A DNA stretch of 64,000 nucleotides from Spiroplasma litorale (GTDB taxonomy: Bacteria; Bacillota_I; Bacilli_A; Mycoplasmatales; Mycoplasmataceae). Location of the stretch: contig NZ_CP012357.1 of the NCBI RefSeq assembly GCF_001267155.1, positions 1,054,001-1,118,000 of the forward strand, given 5' to 3'. Shown here in pieces: positions 21,537 through 33,100 of the stretch; within the stretch, counting starts at the first letter, position 1; each line of letters opens with the position of its first letter. The notes under the pieces were generated by a model that saw nothing but the letters and a program-made list of their open reading frames with translations, searched no databases and was not told where the DNA came from. A program made the translations under genes and the position numbers.

Positions 21537-22079
21537 TTATTTACCAGCTGCTTTACCTTGTTTTCTAATAATTTTTTCATCCCTGTATTTAACACCTTTA
21601 CCTTTATAAGGTTCAGGTTTTCTATATGCTCTAATATCTGCGGCAACTTGACCTACTAATTGTTTGTCAATTCCCATAATTTTAACTTCAGTTGGTTTAG
21701 GAATCTCTACTGTTATTCCTTGTGGAATTTGATATTCCACTGGATGTGAGAATCCTAGTGATAAATTTATTTTATTACCTGCAAGAGCGGCACGATAACC
21801 AACCCCTACTATGTCTAATATTTTTTCAAAACCTTTATTTGCACCATTTAACATACCCTCTAACAATGAGTTTGTTGTTCCGTGTAATTGTTTTGTATGT
21901 TTAATTTCATTAGCTCTAATTGTTGAAAGTTTTTGATCTTCAACTTTTATTTGAATAAGTGGACTAAATTTTTGTTTTAGTTCACCTTTTGGTCCTTTTA
22001 TAGTTACAACATTGTTTGGTTCAACTTTAACTTCAACTCCTGAAGGGATTGATAATATTCTATTTCCTATACGTGACAT
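21537..22079 (-). CDS. rplF: 50S ribosomal protein L6
   Basis: Large-subunit protein near the sarcin-ricin loop, 180 aa. Two tandem L6 folds are visible, starting [15 protein letters not shown], with the C-terminal signature [14 protein letters not shown]. It follows rpsH by 15 bases. Confidence 0.97.
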   Translation of the reverse strand: MSRIGNRILSIPSGVEVKVEPNNVVTIKGPKGELKQKFSPLIQIKVEDQKLSTIRANEIKHTKQLHGTTNSLLEGMLNGANKGFEKILDIVGVGYRAALAGNKINLSLGFSHPVEYQIPQGITVEIPKPTEVKIMGIDKQLVGQVAADIRAYRKPEPYKGKGVKYRDEKIIRKQGKAAGK

Positions 22080-22094
22080 AAAATATCCTCTTTC

Positions 22095-22484
22095 CTATCA
22101 AATAAATGCAAGCACTTCTCCACCAACATTTTGTTGACGTGCTTCTTTATCTGTCATAATACCCTTTGAAGTTGAAACAACAGCAATACCAAGTCCATTT
22201 AAGACGCTAGGAATTTTATCTGCATTTGAGTATACTCTTAGTCCTGGTTTTGAGATTCTTTTTAACCCTTTAATAACTCTGATTTTCCCTTTGTATTTTA
22301 AAGTAATTGTAATACCTTTTTTAAAGTCATCTGCTACTGAAAAATCTTCAATGAAGCCTTCTTTTTTTAAGATATTTGCAATTTCTAGTTTAACTCTGCT
22401 TCCTGGAACAAAGACTTCTTTATGAAAACGTTGGTTTGCATTTCTTATTCTAGTAAGCATATCTGCTATTACATCTGTAGTCAT
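22095..22484 (-). CDS. rpsH: 30S ribosomal protein S8
   Basis: Primary 16S rRNA binder, 129 aa. It starts [16 protein letters not shown] and has the C-terminal signature [20 protein letters not shown]. The last residue is a TGA-encoded Trp at 22098, then TAG. Confidence 0.96.
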
Positions 22485-22504
22485 ATCTTATAATTTTCCT
22501 TTCA

Positions 22505-22690
22505 CTATCATGATGCTTTTTTAACACCAGGGATTTGTCCTTCATATGCAAAGTTTCTGAAACATACTCTACATAAGTTAAATTTTCTCAAAACTGCATG
22601 TGGTCTACCACAATGCCCACAACGTGTATATTCTCTAACCTTAAATTTTTGAACTTTGGTTTGTTTTACTTTTAATGATTTTTTTGCCAT
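22505..22690 (-). CDS. rpsZ: 30S ribosomal protein S14, zinc-binding type Z
   Basis: A 61-aa short S14, the zinc-containing form. Ligands are visible as CGHC (about residues 24-27) and CRVC (39-42). It begins [10 protein letters not shown]. The terminal residue is TGA-Trp, then TAG. It lies between rplE and rpsH. Confidence 0.96.
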
Positions 22691-22703
22691 ATAATCTTCC
22701 TCA

Positions 22704-23261
22704 CTACTTAGCGAATGGCATTCCTAATTTTTGAATTAGTGAGAATGCGTCTTCTTTATTCTTTGCTGTTGTAACCAATGTAATGTCCATACCACGAACT
22801 TTATTAACTTTATCATAATCAATTTCTGGGAAAATGATTTGTTCTTTTACACCAACTGTGTAATTACCTTGTTTGTCAAAACTATTTTTAGGTACTCCTC
22901 TAAAGTCTCTAACACGAGGTAATGCAACGTTTATCAATTTTTGTAAAAATTCATACATTCTTTTTCCTCTTAGTGTGACCTTAGCTCCGATTGGCATACC
23001 TTCACGTAATTTGAATGCTGCTAATGATTTTTTTGCTTTAGTGACTAACGGTTTTTGTCCTGTTATTAAAGAAAGTTCATGTACAGCTGCATCTAATTTT
23101 TTAGAATCTTGAACTGCATCTCCAACTCCCATATTAATAACAACTTTGCTAACTTTTGGAACTTCCATAATTGATTTATATTTTTTTTCTTTAAATAGTT
23201 CGGGAACAATCTTATCTTTGTAAAGAGCTTCTAAACTATTTTTAGTTTCTTTTTTTGCCAT
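22704..23261 (-). CDS. rplE: 50S ribosomal protein L5
   Basis: 5S rRNA-binding protein that contacts P-site tRNA, 185 aa. It shows [16 protein letters not shown], the [13 protein letters not shown] signature and [12 protein letters not shown]. No internal stop in either code. Confidence 0.97.
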   Translation of the reverse strand: MAKKETKNSLEALYKDKIVPELFKEKKYKSIMEVPKVSKVVINMGVGDAVQDSKKLDAAVHELSLITGQKPLVTKAKKSLAAFKLREGMPIGAKVTLRGKRMYEFLQKLINVALPRVRDFRGVPKNSFDKQGNYTVGVKEQIIFPEIDYDKVNKVRGMDITLVTTAKNKEDAFSLIQKLGMPFAK

Positions 23262-23275
23262 TTGATTTTCCCTCT

Positions 23276-23593
23276 CTATTTAATTTCTGCTCCAGATTTT
23301 TTAGCAAATCTTACTTTTTTACCGTCTGTTATTTTATAACCAACTCTTGTTGTATTACCTTTACTTTTTGGATCTACTAAAGCAACATTTGATATATTTA
23401 CAGATACAGCAATTTCTTTAATTCCACCTTCTTGATCAGTCTCAGAAGGTTTAACGTGTTTTATACCATTTACGCCTTCAACGTAAACTTTTGTTTTATC
23501 TTTTGATATTTTTTTAACTGGTCCAGTTTTTCCTTTATGACTTCCTGAGATAACTTTTACAACGTCACCTTTTAAAATTTTTGATTTATTCAT
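23276..23593 (-). CDS. rplX: 50S ribosomal protein L24
   Basis: Assembly initiator protein, 105 aa, with the KOW motif [18 protein letters not shown] at the N-terminus followed by [15 protein letters not shown]. Order rplN-rplX-rplE is standard. Confidence 0.97.
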   Translation of the reverse strand: MNKSKILKGDVVKVISGSHKGKTGPVKKISKDKTKVYVEGVNGIKHVKPSETDQEGGIKEIAVSVNISNVALVDPKSKGNTTRVGYKITDGKKVRFAKKSGAEIK

Positions 23594-23604
23594 AAAAGCA
23601 CCTC

Positions 23605-23973
23605 CTATAAAACTTCTGGAGCAAGTGATGCAATTTTGTTAAATCCTGCATCCTTTACTTCTCTAGCGATTGGACCAAATATACGTGTACCTCTTGGGTT
23701 TTTATCATCTTTTATAATAACTGCAGCATTTTCAGAAAAACGAATGTATGTACCATCATTTCTTCTTAAACCTCTTACAGTTCTAACAATAACAGCTTTT
23801 ACAACTTGACCTTTTTTAACAGCACCACCCGGTGTTGCAGCTTTAACAGTTGCAACAACAATATCACCAATGTTTGTAAATTTTCTAACACTACCACCTA
23901 AATTACGAATTACTAATATTTCCTTGGCTCCAGAGTTATCAGCGACTTTTAATCTTGATTCATTTTGTATCAT
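23605..23973 (-). CDS. rplN: 50S ribosomal protein L14
   Basis: Large-subunit interface protein, 122 aa. It starts [19 protein letters not shown] and carries [20 protein letters not shown], both hallmark segments. It follows rpsQ by 16 bases. Confidence 0.98.
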   Translation of the reverse strand: MIQNESRLKVADNSGAKEILVIRNLGGSVRKFTNIGDIVVATVKAATPGGAVKKGQVVKAVIVRTVRGLRRNDGTYIRFSENAAVIIKDDKNPRGTRIFGPIAREVKDAGFNKIASLAPEVL

Positions 23974-23989
23974 ACTTAAACCCTCTTAA

Positions 23990-24247
23990 TTAAATAATTG
24001 CTTTCTCTACAACTTTAACTAACCTAAAGTTTTTAGTTTTACTTAAAGGTCTAGTTTCCATTATTTCTACTCTATCGCCTAAGTGAGCTTGTTGATTTTC
24101 ATCATGAGCTTTATACTTTTTAGAATATTTAACACGTTTTTTGTAAATTGGGTGGTTTTTGTAAGTTTCAACTAGTACTGTAATAGTTTTATCCATTTTG
24201 TCTGAAACTACCTTACCAACGTAAGTTTTTCTAAGATTACGATCCAT
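23990..24247 (-). CDS. rpsQ: 30S ribosomal protein S17
   Basis: OB-fold 16S rRNA binder, 85 aa. [19 protein letters not shown] is at the start and [14 protein letters not shown] at the end. The start is 2 bases after the rpmC stop, behind a ribosome-binding site inside the rpmC tail. Confidence 0.97.
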   Translation of the reverse strand: MDRNLRKTYVGKVVSDKMDKTITVLVETYKNHPIYKKRVKYSKKYKAHDENQQAHLGDRVEIMETRPLSKTKNFRLVKVVEKAII

Positions 24248-24249
24248 AA

Positions 24250-25293
24250 CTAGTTTTCTCCTTTTTTAGTGCTTGTTTTTTTTGCTGTTGTTTTTTTTGC
24301 TGTTGTTTCATCAACTTCAACTGTTTTAATTTTTTTAGAAGCTAATTTTTTATTTGCTTCATCAAGTTGTTTTTTTGCTTCTTGAGCATTTGAACCAAAT
24401 GTATATGTCTTAGCATTTTTTGGTTTTGCTGAAAGTTTTAAATCAATTCCTTCAACATTTTCAGCTTTAACTGTACCAACTTTAACAGTTTTAGGCTTTA
24501 CATCTTTTAAAGCAGCCTTACCTTTTCCAGTTGCTTTAGCCTCTGAAACATCAATTGAAGAATGATCTTCAATAACTTTTGAAGATGCTTTACCAGTTTT
24601 TTTAGCTGATTCTTTAGTTAAAACAGCTTTTACTTCTACTTCTTCAACTTGTTTTTTTGCTGGTTTAGCAGCTGTTGATTTAGTAGTAGCTGGTTTTGCT
24701 TCTGCTTTTGTAGAAGGTGCTTTTGTAGTTTTTGTTTCTTTAGCAGCTGTTGATTTAGTAGTTGCTTCTTTAGCAGCTTTTGGCTTTGTTTCTTTTGCAG
24801 CAACCTCTTTTACAGCTTTTGGTTTTGCCTCAACTTTAGCTTCTGCTTTTTTAGCTGGTGCTTTTGTAGTTTTTGTTTCTTTTACTTCAGATTCATCTAC
24901 TGCTGCATTCATTGCGGCAAGTATTGCATCTTCAGATACTTGTGCTTGGTTTGCATTTCCAAATTGCTCTTGTTGCATTTTTTCAAGCATTTCACGTTGT
25001 TTTTTACGAACTTCTTTACCTGCTTTTTCAGCATTTTCTACAGCTTTACTATAATCAGGTTTAACAACAATTTTGTCAACTTCTTCTCCAGATCTTTTTC
25101 TTTCCCCTAATAACAATTCAATTCTTGCAATATCTTTTTTTAAAGATTTTATTTTGTGAGTTTGTTCTAAACTACCAACAGCAGCTTGGAATTTTAATGC
25201 AAATAATTCTGCACGACGGTCTTCACCTAATTTAATAAGATCTTCTATTTTTTTAGTTCTTAATTCCATTACTAAGTCTGCGCTTTTAGACAT
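24250..25293 (-). CDS. rpmC: 50S ribosomal protein L29 with a 280-residue Ala/Lys-rich C-terminal extension
   Basis: L29 is normally about 65 aa and sits at the peptide exit tunnel. Residues 1-70 are an ordinary L29 ([20 protein letters not shown] ... LLGERKR). The single frame continues to 347 aa. Residues 70-135 are a charged helical linker. The rest is low-complexity A/K/T/E, with a near-repeat of ETKTTKAP...KAEAK, and ends [17 protein letters not shown]. There is no stop or new start between the parts. The ATG overlaps the rplP stop (TAATG). The tail looks like the Lys/Ala tails of nucleic-acid-binding proteins; a role is not known. Confidence 0.93.
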   Translation of the reverse strand: MSKSADLVMELRTKKIEDLIKLGEDRRAELFALKFQAAVGSLEQTHKIKSLKKDIARIELLLGERKRSGEEVDKIVVKPDYSKAVENAEKAGKEVRKKQREMLEKMQQEQFGNANQAQVSEDAILAAMNAAVDESEVKETKTTKAPAKKAEAKVEAKPKAVKEVAAKETKPKAAKEATTKSTAAKETKTTKAPSTKAEAKPATTKSTAAKPAKKQVEEVEVKAVLTKESAKKTGKASSKVIEDHSSIDVSEAKATGKGKAALKDVKPKTVKVGTVKAENVEGIDLKLSAKPKNAKTYTFGSNAQEAKKQLDEANKKLASKKIKTVEVDETTAKKTTAKKTSTKKGEN

Positions 25294-25706
25294 TATTCAT
25301 CACCTCTTTTGATAATTTTGCAAGTAACAGGTAATTTATGCATTGCAAGTCTTAAAGCTTCACGAGCTACCTCTTCAGAAACTCCTGCAACTTCAAACAT
25401 AAATTGTCCAGTTTTAACTATTGCTACTCACTCTTCTGGTGAACCTTTACCTGAACCCATACGTACTTCTAAAGGTTTCTTTGTTTTTGCCATATGTGGG
25501 AATATTCTAATTCAAACTTTACCAAAACGTTTCATATAACGAGTCATTGCAATACGTGCTGCTTCAATTTGTCTTGAAGTAATTCATGCACCATCAAGTG
25601 ACATTAAACCATATTCTCCAAAAACAATTGTTTTTCCACCTTTTGCTTTACCTTCGTAGCTAACTCTGTGAGGTCTACGATATTTAACTCTTTTAGGCAT
25701 TAACAT
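25293..25706 (-). CDS. rplP: 50S ribosomal protein L16
   Basis: A-site-proximal large-subunit protein, 137 aa. It starts [17 protein letters not shown] at 25706 is preferred over the one at 25700 because the GGGAGGG ribosome-binding site is 9 bases from it and Bacillus L16 also begins MLxPKRV. It has [10 protein letters not shown] and [16 protein letters not shown], with Trp as TGA, so the frame is broken under the standard code. Confidence 0.94.
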
Positions 25707-25712
25707 AAGTTT

Positions 25713-26426
25713 TTACCCTCCCTTTGAAACTTTCTTATAAGTTTTGTTTTCTTCGATAACTTTTGAATCTTTGTTGTTTTGGTGCATTTTACCAAGAATT
25801 TCTCCATGGTTTATTCAAACTTTTACACCGATTTGACCATATGTTGTTCTTGCTTCGTATAAAGCATAATCTATATCACTTCTTAGAGTTGATAATGGTA
25901 CTGAACCTTCTAGATAACCTTCAGTTCTTGCCATATCAACTCCACCAAGTCTTCCAGAAACTGCAGTTTTAATTCCTTTAGCTCCTGCTTTTAAAGCTTT
26001 TCTAATTGCTAATTTTTGTACAGTTCTAAAACTTGCACGGTTTGTTATTTGATCTCCGATAAATTGTGCTACTAATCTAGCATCAACATCAGGATTTTTA
26101 ACTTCTACTACTTTAACTTTTACAACTGCTTTTTTATCATGTATTGTTTTTTTAACAGTTAAAACAATTGATTCAACATTTTTTCCTTCTTGACCTAAAA
26201 CTATTGCTGGACGAGCAGAACGAATAACTAGAGTAATTTCTTTTTTGGTTCTTTCAATTTCAACTTTTGAAACTGCTGCATTTTTTAATTTTTTAAGAAC
26301 TGCTTCTCGTATTTTAATATCTTGATGTAATCATTTAACATATTCGCCTTTTTCAGCATATCAACGATTATCTCAACTTCTAATAATTCCAATTCTTAAA
26401 ACATTAGGAGATACTTTTTGTCCCAT
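25713..26426 (-). CDS. rpsC: 30S ribosomal protein S3
   Basis: Head protein at the mRNA entry channel, 237 aa. It starts MGQKVSPNVLRIGIIRSW and contains a KH domain (PAIVLGQEGKNVESIV) and the C-terminal domain signature with GRLGGVDMARTEGYLEGSV. It has five TGA-Trp codons, so no long frame exists in the standard code. Confidence 0.94.
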
Positions 26427-26440
26427 ACTTCTAACCCTTT

Positions 26441-26776
26441 CTAGTTATCATCACTAACTACAATAGTTATGTGACTTGTTCTTTTTAAAATTTCATATGC
26501 TCTTCCGTGTGCTCTTGGTCTAAATCTTTTTAATGTTGGTCCTTCGTTTACGAAGATTGTTTTAACAACTAATCTGTCTGCTTCCATACCGTTATTATTA
26601 ACAGCATTTGCAACAGCTGAGTTCAATAATTTTAAAACTGGTTCTGATGATCTTTTGTCTTGGTTTTGAAGAATTGCGATTGCATTTGCAATCTTTTTAT
26701 TTCTGATAGAGTCTGCTACTAGTCTAACTTTTCTTGGTGATATTCTAATCATTGTTAATTTTGCTTTTGCTTCCAT
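26441..26776 (-). CDS. rplV: 50S ribosomal protein L22
   Basis: Lines the peptide exit tunnel, 111 aa. It has [17 protein letters not shown] near the start and the beta-hairpin region [20 protein letters not shown], which reaches into the tunnel. Standard position between rpsS and rpsC. Confidence 0.97.
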   Translation of the reverse strand: MEAKAKLTMIRISPRKVRLVADSIRNKKIANAIAILQNQDKRSSEPVLKLLNSAVANAVNNNGMEADRLVVKTIFVNEGPTLKRFRPRAHGRAYEILKRTSHITIVVSDDN

Positions 26777-26795
26777 AATGAACCTCTCTTAATGA

Positions 26796-27065
26796 TTATT
26801 TTTTCTTTTTCTTGTCATCACCATGTCCACCAAACTTACGTGTTGGTGCAAATTCTCCTAATTTATGACCTACCATATCTTCTGTTACATAAACTGAAAT
26901 AAATTCTTTACCGTTGTGAACGCTGAATGTGTGACCTACAAAAGTTGGGAATATTGTTGAACGACGTGATCAAGTTTTTATTGTTTCTTTTTTACCAGTC
27001 ATTGCATCTACTTTTTTTAATAAGTAGTCATCTGCAAATGGACCTTTTTTTAATGATCTTGACAT
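26796..27065 (-). CDS. rpsS: 30S ribosomal protein S19
   Basis: Head protein, 89 aa. It begins [18 protein letters not shown] and carries [20 protein letters not shown] with [12 protein letters not shown] near the end, then a poly-Lys tail. A TGA-Trp near 26971 hides it under the standard code. Confidence 0.95.
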
Positions 27066-27077
27066 ATGTATTCCCTC

Positions 27078-27920
27078 CTATTTACTTTCTTTACGTCTTC
27101 TAACAATTAATTTAGTTGACGCCTTTTTAGGATCACGAGTTTTAACACCCAATGCTTTTTTACCTCAAGGTGTTAAAGGTGCTTTTCTACCAATTGGAGC
27201 TTTACCTTCACCACCACCATGTGGGTGATCAATTGGGTTCATAACTGAACCACGAACTGTTGGTCTGATTCCTCTTCAACGATTTCTTCCGGCTTTACCT
27301 CAGTTTATTAAGTTGTATTCTTCATTACCTACTTCACCGATTGTTGCAAAACAATCAGCTAACACTTTTCTAACCTCACCTGAGTTTAGTTTTAGTGTTA
27401 CGTATTTTCCATTTTCATCTTTACCTAAAATTTGAACTTTACTTCCAGCACTTCTTGCCATTTGTCCACCTTTACCAGGTTTTAATTCAACATTATGAAC
27501 TAATGTACCTTCAGGGATATTTTTTAGCGGTGCTGCATTTCCTAATTTTATATCTGCGTTGATAGATGAGACAACTTCTTGTCCAACTTTCATACCTTTT
27601 GCAAATAAAATATATCTTTTTTCACCATCGATATAGTTAACAAGACAAATGAATGTGTTTCTATTTGGGTCATATTCAATTGTTTTAATTTTTCCAACTA
27701 TATCTAATTTATTTCTTTTAAAGTCTATAATACGATATTTTCTTTTGTGTCCCCCACCTTTATGGCGAGTAGTAATTTGACCGTGATTATTTCTTCCTGC
27801 CTTTTCATTAATTTTAGAAAGCAATGAGCTCTCAGGCTTTGAAGTTGTAAGGATACTATAATCTAAGCTTGTCATATTTCTTCGACCATTAGTCGTTGGC
27901 TTATATTTTTTGATTGGCAT
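27078..27920 (-). CDS. rplB: 50S ribosomal protein L2
   Basis: Core 23S rRNA-binding protein needed for peptidyl transfer, 280 aa. The N-terminal domain has [19 protein letters not shown]. The C-terminal signature [20 protein letters not shown], with the conserved functional His, lies after TGA-Trp codons at 27300 and 27279. The gene ends at TAG, so it is complete. Confidence 0.96.
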
Positions 27921-27967
27921 AATTATCCTCCTTTTATCGCCGAATCTTTTTTAAAAAATAATTATAA

Positions 27968-28252
27968 TTATTCTTCGTTTAAGATATCTAGTTTTTCGCC
28001 ATCTTTTAGAACGATAATAGCTTTTTTGAATGATGCAGTTTTACCAGCATATTTACCCATTCTTTTATCTTTACCATCATAATTCATTGTTCTGACGTCT
28101 TTTACTTTAACTTTAAAGATTTCCTCGAAAGTTTTTTTAATTTGTGTTTTGTTAGTTCTTTTATCAACGATAAATGTGTATGAATTGTTTTGATGACCAA
28201 TGTATGTTTTTTCTGTTAACAAAGGTTTTTTGATTACTTCTGTTAAGTGCAT
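27968..28252 (-). CDS. rplW: 50S ribosomal protein L23
   Basis: Exit-tunnel protein and docking site for trigger factor and SRP, 94 aa. It starts [16 protein letters not shown] and has the [17 protein letters not shown] core. Its ATG shares one base with the rplD stop (TAATG). Confidence 0.96.
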   Translation of the reverse strand: MHLTEVIKKPLLTEKTYIGHQNNSYTFIVDKRTNKTQIKKTFEEIFKVKVKDVRTMNYDGKDKRMGKYAGKTASFKKAIIVLKDGEKLDILNEE

Positions 28253-28878
28253 TATGCATACACCTCCTCAATTTTGTTTACAGCTTCTTCTGTAACTAAC
28301 AATTTAGTTGCATTTAATAAATCAAATAGATTCATTTTTTGGAAATCTAATGTTTTAACACCTTGAATGTTTCCAGCAGATCTAACAACAACATCTTCAT
28401 GTTCTCTAGTAACAATTAATGTTTTTGTATTTTCAGCTTTTAAATTTTTCATAACTTCAATCATTTCTTTTGTTGAAGGTTTTGCGAAACTGAATTTATC
28501 AAGAATAATTAAATTATTTTCTTTTGCCTTAATGCTCAATGCACTTCTAATAGCAAGTCTTCTTATTTTTTTATTAACTGCTTTTTTGTAATTTATGTTT
28601 GGTGTTGGACCAAATACAATTCCTCCACCCCTTCATTGTGGTGCTCTAATTGAACCTTGACGTGCACGTCCAGTACCTTTTTGTCTTCAAGGTTTTCTTC
28701 CTCCACCACTAACTTCTGCTCTAGTTTTTGTTTTTCTTGTACCTTGTCTCAAAGCTGCTTGTTGTGAAATAAGTGTGTCATACAAAGCTTGATTATGTGG
28801 TTCAATTGATCAAATACTATCATTTAAATTAATGTCTTTAACTGATGAACCTTTTACGTCTAAAACTTTTGCTTTCAT
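28252..28878 (-). CDS. rplD: 50S ribosomal protein L4
   Basis: Large-subunit protein with a loop into the exit tunnel, 208 aa. The tunnel loop region contains [20 protein letters not shown] (Trp as TGA). The start is ATG at 28878 ([10 protein letters not shown]), not the internal Met that heads the longest standard-code frame. In other bacteria L4 can repress its own operon; no such leader site was recognised here. Confidence 0.95.
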
Positions 28879-28897
28879 ATTAACTTACCTTTCTCAA

Positions 28898-29596
28898 TTA
28901 AGCTGCAACTTCTTCTGCTTCATTTTTAACTGCATTATTAGAATTTCTATTTAATAATACTGAAGCTGTTGATGCTTTTTTGCCTTTTGCGTTTTCTTTA
29001 ATTACAACAAAACTTTTTCTTGGTCCTGGTACTGAACCTTTTACTAGAACTACATTTTTTTCTGTATCAATTTTTATTATTTCTAAATTTTGGATTGTTA
29101 CTTGTTCATGTCCCAAATGACCTGCCATTTTTTTAGATTTGAATATTCTATTAATAATAGCACCCATTGATCCAATACCACGGTGGTATCCTGAACCGTG
29201 ACCCATTGGTCCTCTTGCATAATTATGTCTTTTTATAGCACCCGCAAATCCTTTACCTTTAGATATACCTGTTACATCCACAAATTGACCTGAAGTAAAT
29301 AAATCTTCAATTTTAACTTGTGAACCAATTTCATATCCGTCCATATCTCGAATTTCTTTTACGAAGCGCTTAGGTTCTGAGTTAATTTTTTTAAATTGAC
29401 CCATATCTGGTTTATTTAATAAGTTAGCTCTCTTATTACCACAAGCTAGCTTAAGTGCTTTGTAACCGTCTTTTTCAGTTGTTTTTGTTTGTAGAACAAC
29501 ATTTGGTTGTACTTCAATAACAGTAACTGGGATTAACTTACCACTTTCGCTAAAAATTTGTGTCATTTCTAACTTACGTCCTAAGATTCCTTTCAT
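28898..29596 (-). CDS. rplC: 50S ribosomal protein L3
   Basis: Large-subunit assembly protein near the peptidyl transferase centre, 232 aa. It begins [15 protein letters not shown]. The loop [14 protein letters not shown] lies at about residues 137-150. About 25 extra residues form an Ala/Asn/Glu-rich C-terminal tail. Confidence 0.97.
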   Translation of the reverse strand: MKGILGRKLEMTQIFSESGKLIPVTVIEVQPNVVLQTKTTEKDGYKALKLACGNKRANLLNKPDMGQFKKINSEPKRFVKEIRDMDGYEIGSQVKIEDLFTSGQFVDVTGISKGKGFAGAIKRHNYARGPMGHGSGYHRGIGSMGAIINRIFKSKKMAGHLGHEQVTIQNLEIIKIDTEKNVVLVKGSVPGPRKSFVVIKENAKGKKASTASVLLNRNSNNAVKNEAEEVAA

Positions 29597-29639
29597 TTGA
29601 TATTTCCTCCTGAATTTTTTTCATGTATATCGTGTTTTT

Positions 29640-29948
29640 TTATAGTTTGATTTCTATATTAACACCTGTAGGTAATTGAACTCTTGTTAGTGAATCCATT
29701 GTTTTAGGTGTAGGTTCCACAATTTCAAGTATTCTTTTATGTGTTCTCATTTCAAATTGTTCTCTACTATCTTTGTATTTGTGAGTAGCTCTCAAAATTG
29801 TAATGATTTGTTTTTCTGTTGGTAAAGGTATTGGTCCACGAACTTGAGCTCCTGTTGATTCAGCAACTTCAATTATTTTTGCAATAGACTGATCAATTAT
29901 TGCATGATCATAACCTTTTATTTTTATTTTAATTTTTTGTTGGGCCAT
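29640..29948 (-). CDS. rpsJ: 30S ribosomal protein S10
   Basis: Head protein and NusE antitermination factor, 102 aa. It starts [19 protein letters not shown] and contains [10 protein letters not shown] and the signature [15 protein letters not shown] (as [15 protein letters not shown]). First gene of the ribosomal superoperon, with ribosome-binding site AAGGAGGAAAA. Confidence 0.97.
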   Translation of the reverse strand: MAQQKIKIKIKGYDHAIIDQSIAKIIEVAESTGAQVRGPIPLPTEKQIITILRATHKYKDSREQFEMRTHKRILEIVEPTPKTMDSLTRVQLPTGVNIEIKL

Positions 29949-30003
29949 TTTTCCTCCTTTTTATCTAACAACTATTTCTAGTGTATTGCAATAATGAACA
30001 CAA

Positions 30004-30049
30004 AATATACATGCTTTTTGATTATTACACAATAAAGAAATCATTGCAA
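30004..30049 (-). promoter_or_regulatory. Promoter(s) of the rpsJ superoperon
   Basis: Two overlapping candidates on the minus strand: TTGTGT-N17-TATATT (30032 to 30004), and further upstream TTGCAA-N16-TAATAA (30049 to 30022). The first gives a leader of about 50 bases before rpsJ. Which one is used cannot be decided from sequence. Confidence 0.6.
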
Positions 30050-30067
30050 GTAATTTTAAAATAAAGT

Positions 30068-30098
30068 TAAAAAAAACACCCATGTTATTTGAGTGTTT
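30068..30098 (-). terminator. Terminator after the large ABC permease
   Basis: Minus-strand AAACACUC pairs with GGGUGUUU (one G-U pair) around a 9-base loop, then runs into U8. It separates the permease gene from the rpsJ promoter. Confidence 0.8.
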
Positions 30099-30102
30099 AA
30101 AT

Positions 30103-33100
30103 TTAGTTATTTGATATACCAGTTAATGACGCTAATTTTACTCTAAATAATGATTTTAAGATAATAATGTACGCGATTGAGAATATCGCAATTGAAACTC
30201 CCAATATTGAAACAAAGACTCATCATTTAATCATTAGTGGTATTGCAATTTCGATTGACAATAGCATTCTTGGCACAAGACCAAACATTAAGCCTGCTGT
30301 CATTCCAATTGCTAATGCAGCAAATAATAATGTAAGTGGTAAGAAAATTCACATTATTATTGAGTTAATTTCTCCTAGAGAGTAACCTTGAACCCGCATA
30401 TAGTTCATGAAGTTTTTGTATTTTCCAACAAAAAGGTCTGTAATAACATAAATAATAATGATACCAACAATCATTGATATAGTGATAAATACCACTGAAA
30501 TACTTGCTACAGATTTAATCAAATCATTTGTAGCAGCTTTTTTAAGATTAATATAGTCTGTAAATCCAATTGCATCAACTAAATATCTGTCAGCATTTGC
30601 TGTTGCATTATTTCAATTTTTAAATTTAACTATTGATCTATTGTATTTATCAATTGGTTCTATATTTTTACTTAATTTTGCATTACTTCATATATTAATT
30701 TTTGAGTTTTTTGCATCAATTTTATAAGAGTCATATTTTGGATATCCTATTGCTTTATTAAGTTTAACTTGGTCCATATAAATTTTTGGTGAATCATAAA
30801 CTTTTTCAACTTTAACAACTGTTGCATCAATTGATTTAGTTGTTAATTCAGTTTTAATTAACTCATTTTCAAGTGCTATATTTCACCAACTATTAGTACC
30901 TGACATCAAATCAGTTAGACCGATATCTACAGGTTTACCATTTTCATATTTTCTTACATCAAAAGGATTAAAAGTTAGCTCATTACTATTGTTTAATTTA
31001 TTTCCAGAAACATTTAAATACTCTTCATTAACACCTTGAAATACTTTACTATCAAATTTACTTGTATCTTTAATAGTTAATGATAGTTTACCTAAATCAT
31101 TATATTTTTTATATTCACCATCTTCATAATAATATAATTGATCAGATTGGTTACCTTCTTCTGTTGGTGCAAATGCAAAGTGACCTAAATCCATTTCGTT
31201 TACATTTATTTCTTTACCATCATATTTTCAAACAAAGTTATCATTAATGTTAGCGTAGCTATTATTATTTGCTTTATATTCTAATTCTTCTACATCAAAG
31301 AACATTTTAATTACTTTACCAACATCATAACCTTTTAACTTCATTGTTTCATTGATTGAAACATTGATTGAATCATTTTCATTATATAGTAAATCTCTTC
31401 TTTCAAGATTAATGTTTTTGACTGTTGTGTCTTTATTTAAACCATAAATTTTAAAGTCGACTTTTTTATCATCTCTAGCTTTTATGTTTGTATAAATTTC
31501 ATCTTCATCTAAGTTATAAGGGATTAAATTGAAATTAAAAGCAAAATTTTGGAATGATTCTGGTTCGTCTTCTCATTTTTGTTTAATAACTGATGGAATA
31601 ATGTTGTTAGTCATAGATTTTATACAATCTTGATAGTCCATATTAGCATCATCAATTGGTGGTTGATTAAATAAAGTTGGTAGAATTTTACATGAAATTT
31701 GTTTTACTTGTTCAGTTGGTGGGTTATTTTTTGACCCATATACAGATCTAGAAGTATTAACTATTTGTTGCATAATTCCTGGTGAAAATAAATAACCATT
31801 TAACCCTAAGGCTTTATATTTAATAATACTTTCAAACAATCTATGATAATCATCTTTATTATTTGATCAACCTTCTTCATTTAGGGTTGTTAAGTATTTA
31901 TTGTCTGATGTTTTTTTGTATGCTGAAAATAATGAATTGTTGTAGTTAAATTCTTTATCGCTTCCATTAGTTTCTCTTCAATTAAATTTAGTAAATGGAT
32001 TATTATTGACAATATTTGTATAAGAATAATCATTATTATAATTTATCGCATTATAGTACTCCGTTGACATTGTGGACAACGCATTTGGAATGGATGCTGA
32101 AACCGTTAATATTGTTGTACTAACAAAAATTACAAATGAGAATATAAATAAATCTTTAACTGATAATGCAATAAGCGATCCTCTAATTTTGTTTGTAAAT
32201 TTAACAAAAGAAAACCTATTAAAGAATTTTGTAAGGGTAATATTTGGTTTGTTACCTCTACTTGGCTGCATTAAAGTTAATGGGTCTTTTTTTACAGTTT
32301 TATAAGAAATAAACCATATTAAAAGTATTGCTAACATACCAAATATAAATCATTCAACTAATAAAAATTTTCAATCAATTATTGTGACTATTGGTACATT
32401 AAAGTAAATCCCAAAAATGTTCATAAGCGGCCTTTGCATAGCTATGCTTAACCCTCAACCAATTGGAACCATTATAATAATCGGTAGACTTAAATAAAGA
32501 ATGAAGTTCATTATTATTTTTGTTTTTCTAACTCCCAAAGCTTTTAGGTTACCAATTTGTCCTCTTTGAGCGTTTAAGAATTTTTTTGTTAAATTATAAG
32601 TTATAAACAAAATAACTGATAGCAATATTATGCAGAACAAGAATGAAACAAGCAAGAATATAGAAGAAGCTTGACCAAAGAATCCGCTTCTCATATTAAA
32701 TACTTTTGTTTCTTTAAATGATTTAGGGTTTAACCTGGTAAGAACTGAATAATCAAATTTTTCATCAAAAGTTGAAGTTGATAAGTATTCACCAATCTTT
32801 TTAGATACATCTCCAATTTTTAATACGTTATCTGCTGCAAACAATTTGTATAAATTTATTGAGCTTTCCATATCTTTTGGATTACCATTATATTTCATAT
32901 AAGCTTTTGAAACATCTTGGTATTTTGTATTAGATATAAGACTTTCACCTTTATCATTATCATTAAAAAAATCTTTATACATATCAGAGTTAATATAATA
33001 AATTGCATCATTTACTTGATTTGCAAGTATATCTTCATCATAAATTGTTGGATATATATTAAGTGCATCAACACCAACTGCATCTAGTCTTGCTTTTCCA

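Noticed and set aside
24873-25064. Plus-strand frame rich in Leu/His/Gln opposite rpmC, and similar ones at 5909-6091, 8921-9106 and 13034-13312
   Set aside because: Composition is what antisense of Lys/Glu-rich genes gives; no start signals and no motif.
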